DNA of 64,000 nt from Comamonadaceae bacterium M7527 (GCA_021044545.1 CP087990.1:1302001-1366000), one strand, 5' to 3'. Counted from the first letter of the stretch, positions 1-10,515 are shown. Numbers and translations: made by a program. Notes: generated from the letters alone by a model not told the origin.

Positions 1-803
1 TCAGCGGCAGCTGGAGCCACAAATCAAGCCTTGAAGCCAAGCGCTACGGTGATGCACAAGTCGCATTTAACGGCAAGGCTGACGGCTTTAAAACGGTGGC
101 CAGTGCCAGCAGCTGGGCGCTGCGCAACAACATAGACTACGTACACCTGTGCAGCAACGAAACCATTGACGGTATTGAGTTTGCTTCGTTGCCGGACTTG
201 GCAGCACTGGGCATAGACGCACCGCTGGTGGTGGACTGCTCAAGCCACATTGCCTCGCGCCGCGTTGAGTGGCAGCGTATTGGTGTTGCGTTTGCGGGTG
301 CTCAAAAAAACCTGGGCCCTGCCGGTGTGACGCTGGCTTTTGTGCGCGACGACTTGCTTGACCGCGCCATGCCCATTTGCCCTTCGGCCTTTGAGTACAA
401 AAACATTGCGGCCAACAACTCCATGTTCAATACGCCGCCCACCAACGCGATTTACATGGTGGGCCTGGTGTTTGAGTGGCTAAAAAGTCAAGGCGGCCTG
501 GCGGCCATAGAGGCGGCCAATGCAGCCAAGGCTGATGTCTTGTACCAAGCCATAGACAGCTCTGGCTTTTACAGCAACAGCATTGACCCAGCTTGGCGCT
601 CACGCATGAATGTGCCGTTCAAGTTGGCCAATGAGTCACTCAACGACATATTTTTAACGCAAGCCAAGCAAGCTGGCCTGTTGGCCCTCAAAGGTCACAA
701 GTCAGTAGGTGGCATGCGCGCCAGCATTTACAACGCCATGCCACTGGCCGGTGTACAAGCACTGGTGGCATTTATGCAAGACTTTGAAGCACATCACGCA
801 TGA
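1..803 (+). CDS. serC: Phosphoserine aminotransferase, 5'-truncated by window edge
   Basis: PLP-dependent aminotransferase that converts 3-phosphohydroxypyruvate and glutamate to phosphoserine, the second step of serine synthesis; it also serves vitamin B6 synthesis. The frame is open from base 3, giving about 266 C-terminal residues of a protein that is usually about 365. The [16 protein letters not shown] stretch at the very start is family-typical and the PLP lysine lies in [11 protein letters not shown]. The true start lies outside the window; an internal GTG at 96 is not the start. The stop overlaps the pheA ATG by four bases, so the two genes are probably translationally coupled. Identification is firm. 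Confidence 0.95.
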   Translation, partial: SGSWSHKSSLEAKRYGDAQVAFNGKADGFKTVASASSWALRNNIDYVHLCSNETIDGIEFASLPDLAALGIDAPLVVDCSSHIASRRVEWQRIGVAFAGAQKNLGPAGVTLAFVRDDLLDRAMPICPSAFEYKNIAANNSMFNTPPTNAIYMVGLVFEWLKSQGGLAAIEAANAAKADVLYQAIDSSGFYSNSIDPAWRSRMNVPFKLANESLNDIFLTQAKQAGLLALKGHKSVGGMRASIYNAMPLAGVQALVAFMQDFEAHHA

Positions 804-1885
804 AAACACTGGCCCAGCTACGCGAGTCTATTGACGCTTTAGACCAACACATTTTGGCCTTGCTCAATGCGCGTGCACAGTGTGCCCATGAGGTGGGCGA
901 GCTTAAAAAACGAGATGGCTCTGCGGTGTTTCGCCCTGACCGCGAAGCGCAGGTTATCAAGCATTTGCAAGACACCAATACTGGCCTCATCAAGCCCGAG
1001 AGCATTGGCCATATCTGGCGCGAGGTCATGTCTGCATGCCGTGCGCTTGAGGCACCTCAGCGCATTGCGTTTCTGGGGCCAGCAGGTACCTTCAGTCAGC
1101 AAGCGGCACTGTCCTTTTTTGGCACCAGCATCACAGAGCTGCCCTGCGCATCGATTGATGACGTGTTTAGAGCCACAGCAGCCGGCAGCGCAGATTTTGG
1201 CGTGGTACCTGTTGAAAACTCCACTGAAGGCGTGGTCACGCGCTCGCTGGATTTACTGCTGCAGTCACCCGCACACATCATTGGCGAGTCCAGCCTGCTG
1301 GTGCGCCACCATTTGCTGCGCTTGGACAACTCGCTTGATGGCATAGAGGTGGTACTGGCTCACCCACAAGCTTTGGCCCAGTGCCAAGACTGGCTTAGCA
1401 AACATTTGCCAGGTGCTGAGCGCCGCGCCGTTGCCAGCAACGCCGAAGGCGCACGCTTGGCCAAAGACAACCCGGCTTGGGCCGCCATTGCCAGCGAGCG
1501 TGCCGCCAGTCAATACGGCCTGCACATTGCAGCGCACGCAATACAAGACGATGCCCACAACCGCACACGATTTGCCGTGATCTGTTTGCCCTCCACGCTG
1601 GAGGCACCTGCGGCAACTGGCGCTGATTGCACCAGCTTGGCCGTATCGGTGACCAACCGCCCAGGTGCGCTGCACGACTTGTTGGTGCCCCTCAAAACAC
1701 ATGGCGTATCCATGACGCGCTTTGAGTCTCGCCCTGCACGACAAGGCGGCCAGTGGGAGTACACCTTCTTTATTGACCTGGTAGGCCACCCCTCACAGCC
1801 CGGCATGCAACAGGCCTTGGAAGCGCTGCAGTCACTGTGCGCTTTTTACAAAGTACTGGGCACTTACCCCGCAGCTGATGCTTAA
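800..1885 (+). CDS. pheA: Bifunctional chorismate mutase / prephenate dehydratase (P-protein)
   Basis: Cytoplasmic enzyme (361 aa) that converts chorismate to prephenate and then to phenylpyruvate for phenylalanine synthesis. Residues 1-85 form the AroQ-type chorismate mutase helix bundle ([18 protein letters not shown]). The dehydratase domain starts near residue 90 with [13 protein letters not shown] and carries a VENSTEG motif. A C-terminal ACT regulatory domain contains [10 protein letters not shown] and the ESRP signature that in E. coli PheA contributes to phenylalanine feedback inhibition. It overlaps serC by four bases and tyrA by eight bases, so serC-pheA-tyrA-aroA/cmk looks like one operon. 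Confidence 0.96.
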   Translation: MKTLAQLRESIDALDQHILALLNARAQCAHEVGELKKRDGSAVFRPDREAQVIKHLQDTNTGLIKPESIGHIWREVMSACRALEAPQRIAFLGPAGTFSQQAALSFFGTSITELPCASIDDVFRATAAGSADFGVVPVENSTEGVVTRSLDLLLQSPAHIIGESSLLVRHHLLRLDNSLDGIEVVLAHPQALAQCQDWLSKHLPGAERRAVASNAEGARLAKDNPAWAAIASERAASQYGLHIAAHAIQDDAHNRTRFAVICLPSTLEAPAATGADCTSLAVSVTNRPGALHDLLVPLKTHGVSMTRFESRPARQGGQWEYTFFIDLVGHPSQPGMQQALEALQSLCAFYKVLGTYPAADA

Positions 1886-2789
1886 ATCAACCGCTGATAT
1901 CCGCTCGCTATGCGTCATAGGCTGCGGGCTTATGGGCGGCTCATTTGCCTTGGCGCTGAAAGCCAAGTACCCACAGCTGCGTGTGACAGGCGTTGGCCGA
2001 CACGCCAACAGCTTGCAAACTGCTTTGGATTTAGGCGTTGTTGATGATGCCACCACAGACCTGGTCGCCAGTGTTGCGCAGGCAGATGTCGTACTGCTGG
2101 GCGTGCCTGTTGGTGCCATGCAAGCCACACTACAGGCCATCGCGCCGCACTTGCCTGAGCACTGCCTGGTCATGGACGTGGGCTCCACCAAGTCTGACAT
2201 TGTGGCCATGGCACACGCCACATTGGGCCAGCGCCTGCCTCAGTTTGTAGCAGCCCACCCCATTGCCGGTAAAGAAAGCGCTGGCGTGGCACATGCCCAA
2301 GCCGATCTGTACCAGGGTTGCCGCGTGATACTAACGCCCAGCCCAGGCACGAACGCCCATGCAATGGCACTGGCCGCCAGTTTGTGGCAGGCCTGCGGTG
2401 CGCAGCTGCACACCATGACGGCTACCGAACACGACCGTGTGTTTGCCGCCGTTAGCCACCTGCCCCACTTGTTGGCGTTTGCGTACATCAACGCCATGTC
2501 AGACGACCAGGCCTTGGCGTTGGCAGGCCCGGGTTTTAGAGACTTTTCACGCATTGCCGCTGGCAGCCCCGATGTATGGCGCGATATTTTTGTAGCCAAC
2601 AAAACGCCTCTTTTGCAGCAGCTTGAGGCCTTTGAAAAGTCACTTGCCACATTCAAAAAACTGGTGACTGCGGCACACAACACCACCGAAGCCACAGATT
2701 TACACGCAGCAATTGCCCAGGCCAGCCAGCGCAGAGCGGCTTGGCCACCCACCGCTGCCTGCGCACCCGCTACGGATCAAGATGTTTAA
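1878..2789 (+). CDS. tyrA: Prephenate dehydrogenase
   Basis: NAD(P)-dependent oxidative decarboxylation of prephenate to 4-hydroxyphenylpyruvate, the tyrosine branch. The protein is 303 aa with a Rossmann nucleotide-binding motif [15 protein letters not shown] near the N terminus, the [12 protein letters not shown] substrate-site motif, and the helical dimerisation half containing [12 protein letters not shown]. It is monofunctional, without a mutase domain. The ATG overlaps the end of pheA, and the TAA overlaps the preferred ATG of the downstream aroA-cmk gene, indicating tight translational coupling. Confidence 0.95.
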   Translation: MLKSTADIRSLCVIGCGLMGGSFALALKAKYPQLRVTGVGRHANSLQTALDLGVVDDATTDLVASVAQADVVLLGVPVGAMQATLQAIAPHLPEHCLVMDVGSTKSDIVAMAHATLGQRLPQFVAAHPIAGKESAGVAHAQADLYQGCRVILTPSPGTNAHAMALAASLWQACGAQLHTMTATEHDRVFAAVSHLPHLLAFAYINAMSDDQALALAGPGFRDFSRIAAGSPDVWRDIFVANKTPLLQQLEAFEKSLATFKKLVTAAHNTTEATDLHAAIAQASQRRAAWPPTAACAPATDQDV

Positions 2790-4812
2790 TACCGCCTTCC
2801 TAGACCTTCCGCCATTGGCCAGTGCATCTGGCACCGTACAGCTGCCGGGTTCAAAAAGCATCTCAAACCGGGTGTTGCTGCTGGCTGCGCTGAGCGAAGG
2901 GGCCACCGACATTCATGACTTGCTGGCTTCAGACGACACCCACGTCATGCTTGAAGCGCTCAAAACCCTGGGTTGTAACGTTGAGCATGTGTCTGCAAGC
3001 CATGTGCGTATTGGCGGCTTGGCTGGACAACTGCGCACGCAACAAGCCGCGCTGTTTTTGGGCAATGCAGGTACGGCCATGCGCCCACTGTGCGCCGCGC
3101 TCACGTTATTGGCCACCACGCAAGGCGGCTCGTTCGAGTTATCGGGTGTACCGCGCATGCACGAGCGCCCTATTGGCGACTTGGTCGATGCGCTGCGCGG
3201 CATGGGCGGGGTGGTGACAGACTTGGGCAACCCTGGTTTTCCACCTTTGCGCTTGGGCGACGGGCAACAGCACACCCTGAATCTCGCACACCCCATACAA
3301 GTGCGCGGCGATGTGTCCAGTCAGTTTTTAACGGCCCTGCTGTTGGCGCTGCCCTTGGTGGCCCAGCAAGACGTGGTGATTGAGGTGGTGGGCGAGCTGA
3401 TTTCCAAGCCCTATATAGACATCACATTAAAGCTGCTGGCCCAGTTTGGCGTGGTGGTGCAGCGTGATGGCTGGGAGCGCTTCACCATACCCGCGGGTGC
3501 GCGCTACCAGTCGCCCGGCAGCCTGCACGTGGAGGCCGACGCCTCATCCGCCAGCTACTTTGTGGCCTTGGGCGCCATCGCGCCAAGCGCACAAGGCATC
3601 ACCGTACAAGGCGTGGGCCTTGACTCTATTCAGGGTGACATTCGCTTTGTTGAAGCGGCTCAGGCAATGGGGGCTGTGATTACCGGCCAGGCCAATGCCT
3701 TGCACATACAACGCGGCGCCTGGCCGTTAAAGGCCATAGACCTGGACTGCAACCACATTCCAGACGCGGCCATGACATTGGCTGTGATGGCGCTATACGC
3801 CACGGGCACCACCACGCTGCGCAATATTGCCAGCTGGCGCGTGAAAGAAACCGACCGCTTAAGCGCCATGGCCACAGAGCTGCGCAAACTGGGCGCCACA
3901 GTGGTAGAGGGCGCTGACTTCATCAGCGTCACACCCCCAGCTGCCAACGCCTGGACCACAGCACCCATAGCCACCTACGACGACCACCGCATGGCGATGT
4001 GCCTGTCGTTGGCCGCGTTCAACCCCGCTCAACTGGCTACCCGCATCAACGAGCCGCACTGTGTGGCCAAAACCTTTCCCGACTACTTCGAGGCTTTGTT
4101 TGCATTGGCGCAGCCCGTCGCTGGCCGTGTACCGGTTATTTGCATAGACGGCCCCACCGCCTCTGGCAAAGGTACGCTGTCGCAATTGGTGGCCCAAGCC
4201 CTGGGCTATGCCTGGCTGGATTCTGGCGCACTGTACCGGTTGGTGGGTGTGGCGGCTGATCAAGTGGGGCTGTCTACCGCTGCCCCAGACTTGGCCAATG
4301 CAGAGCACGCAGCTGCTGTGGGCCAGTTGGCGGCCAGCATGCAGGTGCGGTTTGATGCGGATGCCGTATACCTCAACGGTCAAGAGGTCAGCGCTGCCAT
4401 TCGCACCGAAGCCGCAGGCATGGCGGCCTCCAGGGTGTCCGCGTTACCGCCTGTGCGCGAAGCGCTGACGGCCTTGCAGCATGGTTTTGCCAAGGCGCCG
4501 GGCCTGGTTGCTGATGGCCGCGACATGGGCACGGTGATCTTCCCGGAAGCGCCACTAAAGGTGTTTTTAACCGCCAGCGCGGAGCAACGCGCGCAGCGCC
4601 GTTACAAACAATTGATTTCTAAAGGAAATTCTGCTAATATCGATAGTCTTTTGGCAGATTTGCAAGAGCGGGATGCGCGCGACATGAACCGTGCACATGC
4701 GCCCTTAAAACCTGCCCAAGATGCCAAGCTGCTGGACAACACCGATTTAAGCATTGAGCAATCAGTGCAATTGGTACTTGACTGGTGGCAGGCGTGTTCC
4801 CCAAGGCCCTAA
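2782..4812 (+). CDS. aroA-cmk: Fused EPSP synthase / cytidylate kinase
   Basis: A 676-residue fusion. Residues 1 to about 440 are 3-phosphoshikimate 1-carboxyvinyltransferase (shikimate pathway step six), with [20 protein letters not shown] and [11 protein letters not shown]. From about residue 450 the chain continues without a stop into cytidylate kinase (CMP to CDP), with the P-loop [13 protein letters not shown] and [11 protein letters not shown]. An in-frame GTG at 2713 would extend the protein into tyrA; I chose the ATG at 2782 because the following [18 protein letters not shown] fits the normal AroA N terminus and the start overlaps the tyrA stop. This fusion is known in Burkholderiales and is followed, as usual for cmk, by rpsA. 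Confidence 0.95.
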   Translation: MFNTAFLDLPPLASASGTVQLPGSKSISNRVLLLAALSEGATDIHDLLASDDTHVMLEALKTLGCNVEHVSASHVRIGGLAGQLRTQQAALFLGNAGTAMRPLCAALTLLATTQGGSFELSGVPRMHERPIGDLVDALRGMGGVVTDLGNPGFPPLRLGDGQQHTLNLAHPIQVRGDVSSQFLTALLLALPLVAQQDVVIEVVGELISKPYIDITLKLLAQFGVVVQRDGWERFTIPAGARYQSPGSLHVEADASSASYFVALGAIAPSAQGITVQGVGLDSIQGDIRFVEAAQAMGAVITGQANALHIQRGAWPLKAIDLDCNHIPDAAMTLAVMALYATGTTTLRNIASWRVKETDRLSAMATELRKLGATVVEGADFISVTPPAANAWTTAPIATYDDHRMAMCLSLAAFNPAQLATRINEPHCVAKTFPDYFEALFALAQPVAGRVPVICIDGPTASGKGTLSQLVAQALGYAWLDSGALYRLVGVAADQVGLSTAAPDLANAEHAAAVGQLAASMQVRFDADAVYLNGQEVSAAIRTEAAGMAASRVSALPPVREALTALQHGFAKAPGLVADGRDMGTVIFPEAPLKVFLTASAEQRAQRRYKQLISKGNSANIDSLLADLQERDARDMNRAHAPLKPAQDAKLLDNTDLSIEQSVQLVLDWWQACSPRP

Positions 4813-4966
4813 TCGTGCGTCTGCGTCCACTGTGACGCTCCGCGAGGTGGGATCATTAACGTAACCCCGCAGCATTGCTGCAACAAAACACTGCCCACTA
4901 TCCACCACTGATGCACGCCTGCGTGCCGCTCACTGTTATGTATGTTGACGCAGTTTAGGAAACTAA

Positions 4967-6652
4967 ATGTCTGAATCTTTTGCCGCCCTATTTGAAGAGT
5001 CATTGCAACGTGCTGAAATGCGCGCTGGCGAAGTGATCTCTGCCGAAGTCGTACGCATTGACCACAACCACGTTGTCGTTAACGCGGGCTTGAAGTCTGA
5101 GGCCTACGTGCCACTGGAAGAATTCAAAAACGACCTGGGCGAACTCGAAGTACAAGTTGGTGACTTCGTATCTGTTGCGATTGACGCCGTTGAAAACGGC
5201 TACGGCGACACCCTGCTGTCACGTGACAAAGCCAAGCGTTTGGCCTCTTGGATGTCTTTGGAAAAGGCATTGGAGTCTGGCGAATTTGTCACCGGCACCA
5301 CTACCGGCAAAGTCAAGGGCGGCCTGACCGTTTTGGTCAACGGCATCCGTGCATTCTTGCCAGGTTCATTGGTTGACATGCGTCCTACCAAAGACCTCAC
5401 ACCCTACGAAAACAAGACTTTGGAATTCAAGGTTATCAAGCTTGACCGCAAGCGTAACAACGTTGTGTTGTCACGTCGCGCTGTGGTTGAGGTCAGCATG
5501 GGCGAAGAGCGCGCCAAGCTGATGGAGACTTTGAAAGAAGGCGTCATCGTGACCGGCGTGGTCAAGAACATCACCGAATACGGTGCGTTTGTTGACTTGG
5601 GCGGCATTGACGGCTTGCTGCACATCACCGACATGGCATGGCGTCGCGTGCGCCACCCAAGCGAAGTGGTGCAAGCTGGTCAGGAAATCTCTGCAAAAGT
5701 ATTGAAGTTTGATTCTGAAAAGCACCGCGTTTCACTGGGCTTGAAGCAAATGGGTGATGACCCATGGATGGGCGTTGCCCGTCGCTACCCACAAAGCACG
5801 CGCTTGTTCGGCAAGGTCACCAACATCGCTGACTACGGCGCATTTGTTGAACTCGAGCCAGGCATCGAAGGCTTGGTGCACGTATCTGAAATGGACTGGA
5901 CCAACAAGAACGTTGCCCCGTCAAAGATTGTTGCCTTGGGCGACGAAGTCGAAGTCATGGTGCTCGACATCGACGAAGACAAGCGCCGCATCAGCTTGGG
6001 CATGAAGCAGTGCCGTGCCAACCCATGGGAAGACTTCGCAACAACCGTCAAGCGCGGTGACCGCGTGAAGGGCCCCATCAAGTCCATCACTGACTTCGGC
6101 GTGTTCTTGGGCTTGGCCTCAGGCATTGACGGTCTGGTGCACTTGTCTGACCTGTCATGGACAGAGCCAGGCGAAGCAGCTGTGCGCAACTTCAAGAAGG
6201 GTCAAGAAGTTGAAGCAGTTGTATTGGCAATAGACGTTGAACGCGAGCGCATCAGCTTGGGTATCAAGCAGTTGGATGACGACAGCTTCACCACCTTCAC
6301 ATCTGTGAACGACAAGGGTCAAACCGTAACCGGTAAGGTCAAGACGGTTGACGCAAAGGGTGCAGAAATCGACTTGGGCGATGACTTGGTGGGCTACTTG
6401 CGCGCCAGCGAAATCAGCGCTGACCGCGTTGACGATGCACGCAGCGTGTTGAAAGAAGGCGACGAAGTCACAGCAGTGGTTGTTAACGTGGATCGCAAGA
6501 CCCGCAACATCCAGTTGTCTATTCGTGCAAAAGACCAAGCTGACCAACAGGAAGCCATGTCTTCTTTGAGCCAGCAGTCTGCTGCCAGCGCAGGCACCAC
6601 CAGCTTGGGCGCATTGCTGCGCGCCAAGTTGGACGGTGGCGACAACAGCTAA
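4967..6652 (+). CDS. rpsA: 30S ribosomal protein S1
   Basis: Ribosomal protein S1 (561 aa) binds mRNA leaders and helps the 30S subunit load structured messages. Six S1-type OB-fold repeats can be followed, for example [37 protein letters not shown] and [19 protein letters not shown], each ending in a RISLG-like strand. A good ribosome binding site (AGGA at 4957-4960) sits six bases before the ATG. Codon choice differs from its neighbours (many GAC, AAC, TTG and AAG), as expected of a highly expressed gene. The 154-base leader after cmk probably carries its own promoter and the usual autoregulatory region, although I cannot place either exactly. Confidence 0.97.
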   Translation: MSESFAALFEESLQRAEMRAGEVISAEVVRIDHNHVVVNAGLKSEAYVPLEEFKNDLGELEVQVGDFVSVAIDAVENGYGDTLLSRDKAKRLASWMSLEKALESGEFVTGTTTGKVKGGLTVLVNGIRAFLPGSLVDMRPTKDLTPYENKTLEFKVIKLDRKRNNVVLSRRAVVEVSMGEERAKLMETLKEGVIVTGVVKNITEYGAFVDLGGIDGLLHITDMAWRRVRHPSEVVQAGQEISAKVLKFDSEKHRVSLGLKQMGDDPWMGVARRYPQSTRLFGKVTNIADYGAFVELEPGIEGLVHVSEMDWTNKNVAPSKIVALGDEVEVMVLDIDEDKRRISLGMKQCRANPWEDFATTVKRGDRVKGPIKSITDFGVFLGLASGIDGLVHLSDLSWTEPGEAAVRNFKKGQEVEAVVLAIDVERERISLGIKQLDDDSFTTFTSVNDKGQTVTGKVKTVDAKGAEIDLGDDLVGYLRASEISADRVDDARSVLKEGDEVTAVVVNVDRKTRNIQLSIRAKDQADQQEAMSSLSQQSAASAGTTSLGALLRAKLDGGDNS

Positions 6653-6683
6653 CTTGCTGATGTCCGGATAAGCGACTACGCTT

Positions 6684-6750
6684 AAAGCCCGCGAGGCTGA
6701 CGCTGCAGGGAGTCACACTCCTTCACGCCAACTTCGTGGGCTTTTTTGTT
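6684..6750 (+). terminator. Rho-independent terminator after rpsA
   Basis: The segment 6684-6696 (AAAGCCCGCGAGG) pairs with 6732-6744 (CTTCGTGGGCTTT) through about 13 base pairs including two G-U pairs. The right arm runs into a T tract (6742-6747). A small internal stem, GGAGT/ACTCC, lies in the loop. It is placed just after the rpsA stop and before ihfB on the same strand, so it probably ends or attenuates rpsA transcription. Confidence 0.75.
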
Positions 6751-6786
6751 TGCTTTGCTCTTGTGCAAGCAAACAAAAAAGCCCAC
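6736..6786. repeat. Perfect 18-bp inverted repeat overlapping the rpsA terminator
   Basis: Bases 6736-6753 and 6769-6786 are exact reverse complements (GTGGGCTTTTTTGTTTGC) separated by 15 bases. The left arm shares GTGGGCTTT with the right arm of the preceding hairpin, so in RNA only one of the two stems can form at a time. Both arms carry A/T tracts, so the element could also stop transcription from the opposite strand. The pairing is seen directly; any switching role is inference. Confidence 0.7.
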
Positions 6787-6824
6787 ATAACAATAAAACC
6801 GAGAACAAGCGAGCACACGCCCCT

Positions 6825-7121
6825 ATGACACGCAGCGATTTGGTTGATGCACTGGCCGAACGATTCAGCCAACTGGCGCACCGCGACGCCGAGCAAGCCG
6901 TACGTACCATGTTGGACGCCATGGGCGAAGCCATGGTTAAAGGTCACCGCATTGAAATACGTGGCTTTGGCAGCTTTACTGTCAACCACAGGCCAGCGCG
7001 CATTGGTCGCAACCCACGCTCAGGTGAGCGCGTGGACATACCTGAAAAGCGCGTGCCGCACTTCAAACCCGGCAAAGGCTTGCGCATGGCGGTAGACCTA
7101 CCCAAAGATGAGGCGGCTTAA
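6825..7121 (+). CDS. ihfB: Integration host factor, beta subunit
   Basis: DNA-bending nucleoid protein that pairs with IhfA. The ORF is open from 6750, but the ATG at 6825 gives [17 protein letters not shown], the usual N terminus, and a normal length of 98 aa. The beta-arm motif [14 protein letters not shown] and the C-terminal HFKPGKGLR are present. The upstream extension would be encoded by the hairpin region and is not credible. The rpsA-ihfB-lapA-lapB order is conserved in many proteobacteria. Confidence 0.95.
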   Translation: MTRSDLVDALAERFSQLAHRDAEQAVRTMLDAMGEAMVKGHRIEIRGFGSFTVNHRPARIGRNPRSGERVDIPEKRVPHFKPGKGLRMAVDLPKDEAA

Positions 7122-7259
7122 ACACACTACCTCAAAGCGGCTACCCCCATCAGCTTGGCCCACGCGCCTAACGAAGCCCCCTAAAATAAAACACCTTACT
7201 TCTTGAGTGGCGAGCTTGGCGGGCATCGCCACACCACCGCTGTTGCAGTGAAAGCACAT

Positions 7260-7601
7260 ATGAAGATTGTTTTTTGGTTTGTACGCATTGTGGTGTTTGT
7301 AGCCGTGTTGGCTTTCGCCCTGAACAACCAACACGTGATTGACTTGTACCTGCTACCAGGATCGACGTGGCACCTGCCACTGGTGTGGGCCATCACCGGC
7401 GCGTTTGTACTAGGCTGCCTGTTTGGGGTGCTGGCCATGCTGCCGCTGTGGATGCGCGCGCGCAAGCTGGCCCAGCAACAAGTCAAGCAGCAACCCAAAA
7501 CACAGACCAACCAAGTCGCCGGTGGCGTACCTGCAATCACCAACAACCTACCTGCAACCCAACCTACCAGAGGTATCAGCAACGATGAACTGGGCGTTTG
7601 A
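7260..7601 (+). CDS. lapA: LapA-domain membrane protein (LPS assembly protein A)
   Basis: Small inner-membrane protein (113 aa) with two hydrophobic segments, at about residues 4-22 and 40-62, and a basic, glutamine-rich cytoplasmic tail. It matches the LapA/DUF1049 family in size, topology and position just before lapB. In E. coli LapA works with LapB and FtsH in controlling LpxC stability and LPS synthesis. An in-frame GTG at 7203 would add 19 residues; the ATG at 7260 gives the membrane segment directly (MKIVFWFVRIVVFVAVLAF). The end overlaps the lapB start by 17 bases. Confidence 0.85.
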   Translation: MKIVFWFVRIVVFVAVLAFALNNQHVIDLYLLPGSTWHLPLVWAITGAFVLGCLFGVLAMLPLWMRARKLAQQQVKQQPKTQTNQVAGGVPAITNNLPATQPTRGISNDELGV

Positions 7602-8739
7602 TGCCACCACGCTGCTGTGGGCGCTGCCACTGACGTTTGCACTCGGCTGGCTAGCGTCCAGGCTGGACGTACGCCAATGGCGTCGTTCCGAGCAGCGCGC
7701 ACCCAAGGCCTATTTCCGTGGTCTTAATTTTTTGCTCAATGAGCAACAAGACCAAGCCATTGACGCCTTTATTGAGGCCGTTCAACACGACCCGGAAACC
7801 AGCGAGTTGCACTTTGCACTGGGCAATTTGTTCAGGCGCCGTGGCGACTACGACCGTGCCGTGCGTGTGCATGAACACTTGCTGGCGCGCAGTGACCTCA
7901 GTCAAGCCGACCGCCACCGCGCCCAGCACGGCTTGGCCATGGACTTCCTCAAAGCAGGCTTGCTTGACCGCGCCGAGAGTGCGTTGCGCAAGCTGGACGG
8001 CACGCAATACGCAACAGAGGCCAAGCTCGCACTGCTGTCCATTTTCGAGCGCAGTCGCGACTGGGCGCAAGCCATAGACATAGCCAAACAGCTAGAAGGT
8101 GCTGAGCGAGGCAGCTTTAAAGGCCGCAGCGCCCACTATCACTGCGAGCTGGCAGCCGAGTCCCTGCAGCTTAGCCAGCCAGAGCAAGCCAAGCAGCAGT
8201 TGCTGACCGCGCAAGCCATTGCACCCCACACACCCAGACCTGTCATTGGCTTGGCCAATTTGAACGCGGCGGCTGGTGAGCACAGCAAGGCCTTGGAGCT
8301 GCTGCTGTCATTGGCCAGTACCGCGCCGCACGTGCTGCCGCTCATAGCCAACCAGCTGGTGCAACTGGGCGTTAGCTGCCATGAGCAAGCCAGGGTCTTG
8401 AGTGTGTTGCGCCAAGCCGATAGCCTGTCACCCAGCATAGATGTAACCCAAGCCATGGCTTCGTTAGAGCCTGCGCAAAAGTCTGAACTGTTTGAGTCGC
8501 ACCTGGCGCGCCAAGCATCATTGTCAGCTGTGGCCCAGGTGCTGGCACACGATAGCAATCAGGCTCAGGCCACACAGGCCGTGACCGAAGGCATGAAAAA
8601 GGCCATAGACAAAGCCGCCTCACCGCTGACACGCTACCGCTGCGCCGCATGTGGCTTTGAAGCCAAGACCTACTTTTGGCAGTGTCCTGGCTGTCAGGGC
8701 TGGGAGACCTTCCCGGCCAGACGCGTAGAAGAACTGTAA
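7585..8739 (+). CDS. lapB: LapB/YciM, TPR and rubredoxin-like LPS assembly regulator
   Basis: The ATG at 7585 gives 384 residues, the normal size; the frame is open further upstream but that part lies within lapA. The N terminus is one membrane helix (LLWALPLTFALGWLAS). Then follow tandem tetratricopeptide repeats (for example FLLNEQQDQAIDAFIEAVQ and LHFALGNLFRRRGDYDRA). The C-terminal zinc-binding rubredoxin-like knuckle has CAACGF and CPGCQGW. In enterobacteria LapB adapts LpxC for FtsH proteolysis; a similar role here is inferred from full domain conservation and linkage to lapA. Confidence 0.93.
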   Translation: MNWAFDATTLLWALPLTFALGWLASRLDVRQWRRSEQRAPKAYFRGLNFLLNEQQDQAIDAFIEAVQHDPETSELHFALGNLFRRRGDYDRAVRVHEHLLARSDLSQADRHRAQHGLAMDFLKAGLLDRAESALRKLDGTQYATEAKLALLSIFERSRDWAQAIDIAKQLEGAERGSFKGRSAHYHCELAAESLQLSQPEQAKQQLLTAQAIAPHTPRPVIGLANLNAAAGEHSKALELLLSLASTAPHVLPLIANQLVQLGVSCHEQARVLSVLRQADSLSPSIDVTQAMASLEPAQKSELFESHLARQASLSAVAQVLAHDSNQAQATQAVTEGMKKAIDKAASPLTRYRCAACGFEAKTYFWQCPGCQGWETFPARRVEEL

Positions 8740-8779
8740 AACGCACCCGTTCGCTCATGCGCCAGGCGCGTATCAGCGC

Positions 8780-9250
8780 TTAGTGCTTCATGCCGCCCAT
8801 GGGTTTGGCATTCAATGCACGTACATCAGCGGCCACGGCCACATCTTTGCGCTGACCCTTGCCATCCTCAAAGGTCAGTGTGACATTGACCGTTTCGCCT
8901 ACTTTAGGCGCACGCTTGAGGTCCAACAACATCACATGGTAGCCACCTGGCTTGAGTTCTAAAGCCTTGTCTTTTTCAATTGCCAACCCGTTGGGCAACT
9001 CACGCATGCGCATCACGTCTTTGTCCATCGCCATTTCATGAATTTGGGTAACGCCCGCAATATCACTGCTGGCGCTTACCAAGCGCATACCTTCTTGAGT
9101 CGACGTAATGGTGGCGAACATGCCTGTGGCTTTCTGGTTGGCAACCGTCGCGCGCACCCACGCATCGCTAACGGCCTGTTGGGCGTACAACGCGCCAGAT
9201 GCACCCAGCAAAGACAGACCTAGAACAGCTGATTGAATGTGTTTTTTCAT
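8780..9250 (-). CDS. Periplasmic copper chaperone PCu(A)C
   Basis: A 156-residue exported protein beginning MKKHIQSAVLGLSLLGASG with a signal peptide and a probable cut after YAQQA. The copper-site pattern of the family is complete: a histidine in QIHEMAM, a methionine about ten residues on, and HVM near residue 125. PCu(A)C proteins deliver Cu(I) in the periplasm, typically to the CuA centre of cytochrome oxidase together with Sco proteins; an aa3 oxidase cluster with a Sco gene lies at 21.6-31 kb. A GTG four codons upstream is possible but the ATG at 9250 is preferred. It faces lapB tail to tail. Confidence 0.88.
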   Translation of the reverse strand: MKKHIQSAVLGLSLLGASGALYAQQAVSDAWVRATVANQKATGMFATITSTQEGMRLVSASSDIAGVTQIHEMAMDKDVMRMRELPNGLAIEKDKALELKPGGYHVMLLDLKRAPKVGETVNVTLTFEDGKGQRKDVAVAADVRALNAKPMGGMKH

Positions 9251-9378
9251 AATAAATTCCAAAAAAATAAGATGTTGGACGGCCTCAAGCCGCCGCAGTC
9301 AAGCGGTCATGAAGCTGCAATGACGCGTGTTCACCAGCTGCTTGCTGGTTCACGAAAAAGGGGGATTAACAGGCGAAT

Positions 9379-9747
9379 TTAAAGCGTTGGTGGTGCGCGG
9401 GCTGGCAGTGTGTAGCGCGGACTCAAGCGCACCTGCACCCAGGTCGCACGGGCCACCAAGCCCCCATCCAACTGCGGCGCTGGCAGTTGCAGCTGCGCAG
9501 TAGTAACGGCCATGGGCATCCAGCAAAGGGGGCAGTCCATGGTGGCACTGCCGCCTACATTGCTGCTGTCCTGGTCGCTGGCCACATCGCCGGCAGTGAA
9601 CTTGACCAAACTGACACCGTTGGCCGTACAAAGAATGGCCATGTGCTGCGGCGACACCGTGGGCGACGCCACCGCCGCACCAATAGCCAACACAAACCAC
9701 GCTACAACAAAGCGTGACAAGCGGTGAATGTGGGAGCGCCCTAGCAT
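9379..9747 (-). CDS. DUF2946-like exported protein
   Basis: A 122-residue protein with an N-terminal hydrophobic segment (FVVAWFVLAIGAAVA) consistent with export or membrane anchoring, a conserved-looking MAILCTANG segment and a DCPLCWMP motif with a CxxC pair. This pattern resembles the DUF2946 family, often found beside copper-handling genes. It lies 128 bases upstream of the PCu(A)C gene on the same strand, supporting a metal-related role. The function is unknown; the family match is from memory of the motif. Confidence 0.65.
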   Translation of the reverse strand: MLGRSHIHRLSRFVVAWFVLAIGAAVASPTVSPQHMAILCTANGVSLVKFTAGDVASDQDSSNVGGSATMDCPLCWMPMAVTTAQLQLPAPQLDGGLVARATWVQVRLSPRYTLPARAPPTL

Positions 9748-9846
9748 GCTGCGATTATCGCCTACTCTGTAGCCTTGGCGACCAGCCCCAGCGCTGCACC
9801 CCTTTAGCCTTGTAGTTTTTCAAAACCATCACTTACGGAGTCCACT

Positions 9847-10491
9847 ATGCTGAAACTTTGCGGATTTGCAGCCAGCAACTACTACAACAAAGTCAAACTC
9901 GCCTTGCTAGAAAAAGGCGTGGCATTTGAAGAGTCTTTGGTGTGGGCCAAGGATACAGACAAGAAAGCCTCTGCCTTGGGCAAGGTGCCCTACATCACCA
10001 CACCGGACGGCGCACTGTGTGAGTCTGAGGTGATATTGCAATACATCGAGCGCGCTTACCCTCAACACCCTCTGGTGCCAGCAGATGCATTTGCCGCTGC
10101 CAAAGTGCATGAGCTAAGCCATTACATGGACTTGCACCTGGAACTGGTGGCACGCAACCTGTACCCTGAAGCATTTTTTGGCGGCAAGATCAGCGACAGC
10201 GCCAAAGAAAAAGTAGGCGGGCAACTCACCAAAAACATCTCGGCATTTACCACGATGGCCAAGTTTTCACCCTTTGTGGCGGGTGACCAGTTCACCATTG
10301 CAGACTGCACCGCCTTAGCGCACCTGCCACTGATCAGCATGGCTACCAAAATCATTTACGGGCGAGACTACCTGGCCGACTTGCCAGTTCGCGACTACCT
10401 CAAACTATTGGGTGAGCGTGCCACAGTCCAGCAAGTGACGGCCGACAGAAAAGCCAACACGGAGGCCATGATGGCCTTGATGAAACAATAA
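9847..10491 (+). CDS. Glutathione S-transferase family protein
   Basis: A 214-residue protein with an N-terminal thioredoxin-like GST domain (MLKLCGFAASNYYNKVKLALLEKGV; cis-proline region GKVPYITTPDG; SEVILQYIE) and an all-helical C-terminal domain ending about residue 205, including the FTIADC motif that caps the fold. It is therefore a standard soluble GST-type protein. The substrate cannot be told; candidates are glutathione conjugation, dehalogenation or peroxide reduction. It stands alone on the plus strand between convergently and divergently oriented neighbours. Confidence 0.85.
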   Translation: MLKLCGFAASNYYNKVKLALLEKGVAFEESLVWAKDTDKKASALGKVPYITTPDGALCESEVILQYIERAYPQHPLVPADAFAAAKVHELSHYMDLHLELVARNLYPEAFFGGKISDSAKEKVGGQLTKNISAFTTMAKFSPFVAGDQFTIADCTALAHLPLISMATKIIYGRDYLADLPVRDYLKLLGERATVQQVTADRKANTEAMMALMKQ

Positions 10492-10515
10492 GCCAGTGCG
10501 CCGGTAAGGCTGCGC

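Noticed and set aside
2713..2781. Earlier GTG start of aroA-cmk within tyrA
   Set aside because: The extra residues are arginine/proline-rich and out of the tyrA frame, while the ATG at 2782 fits the family N terminus.
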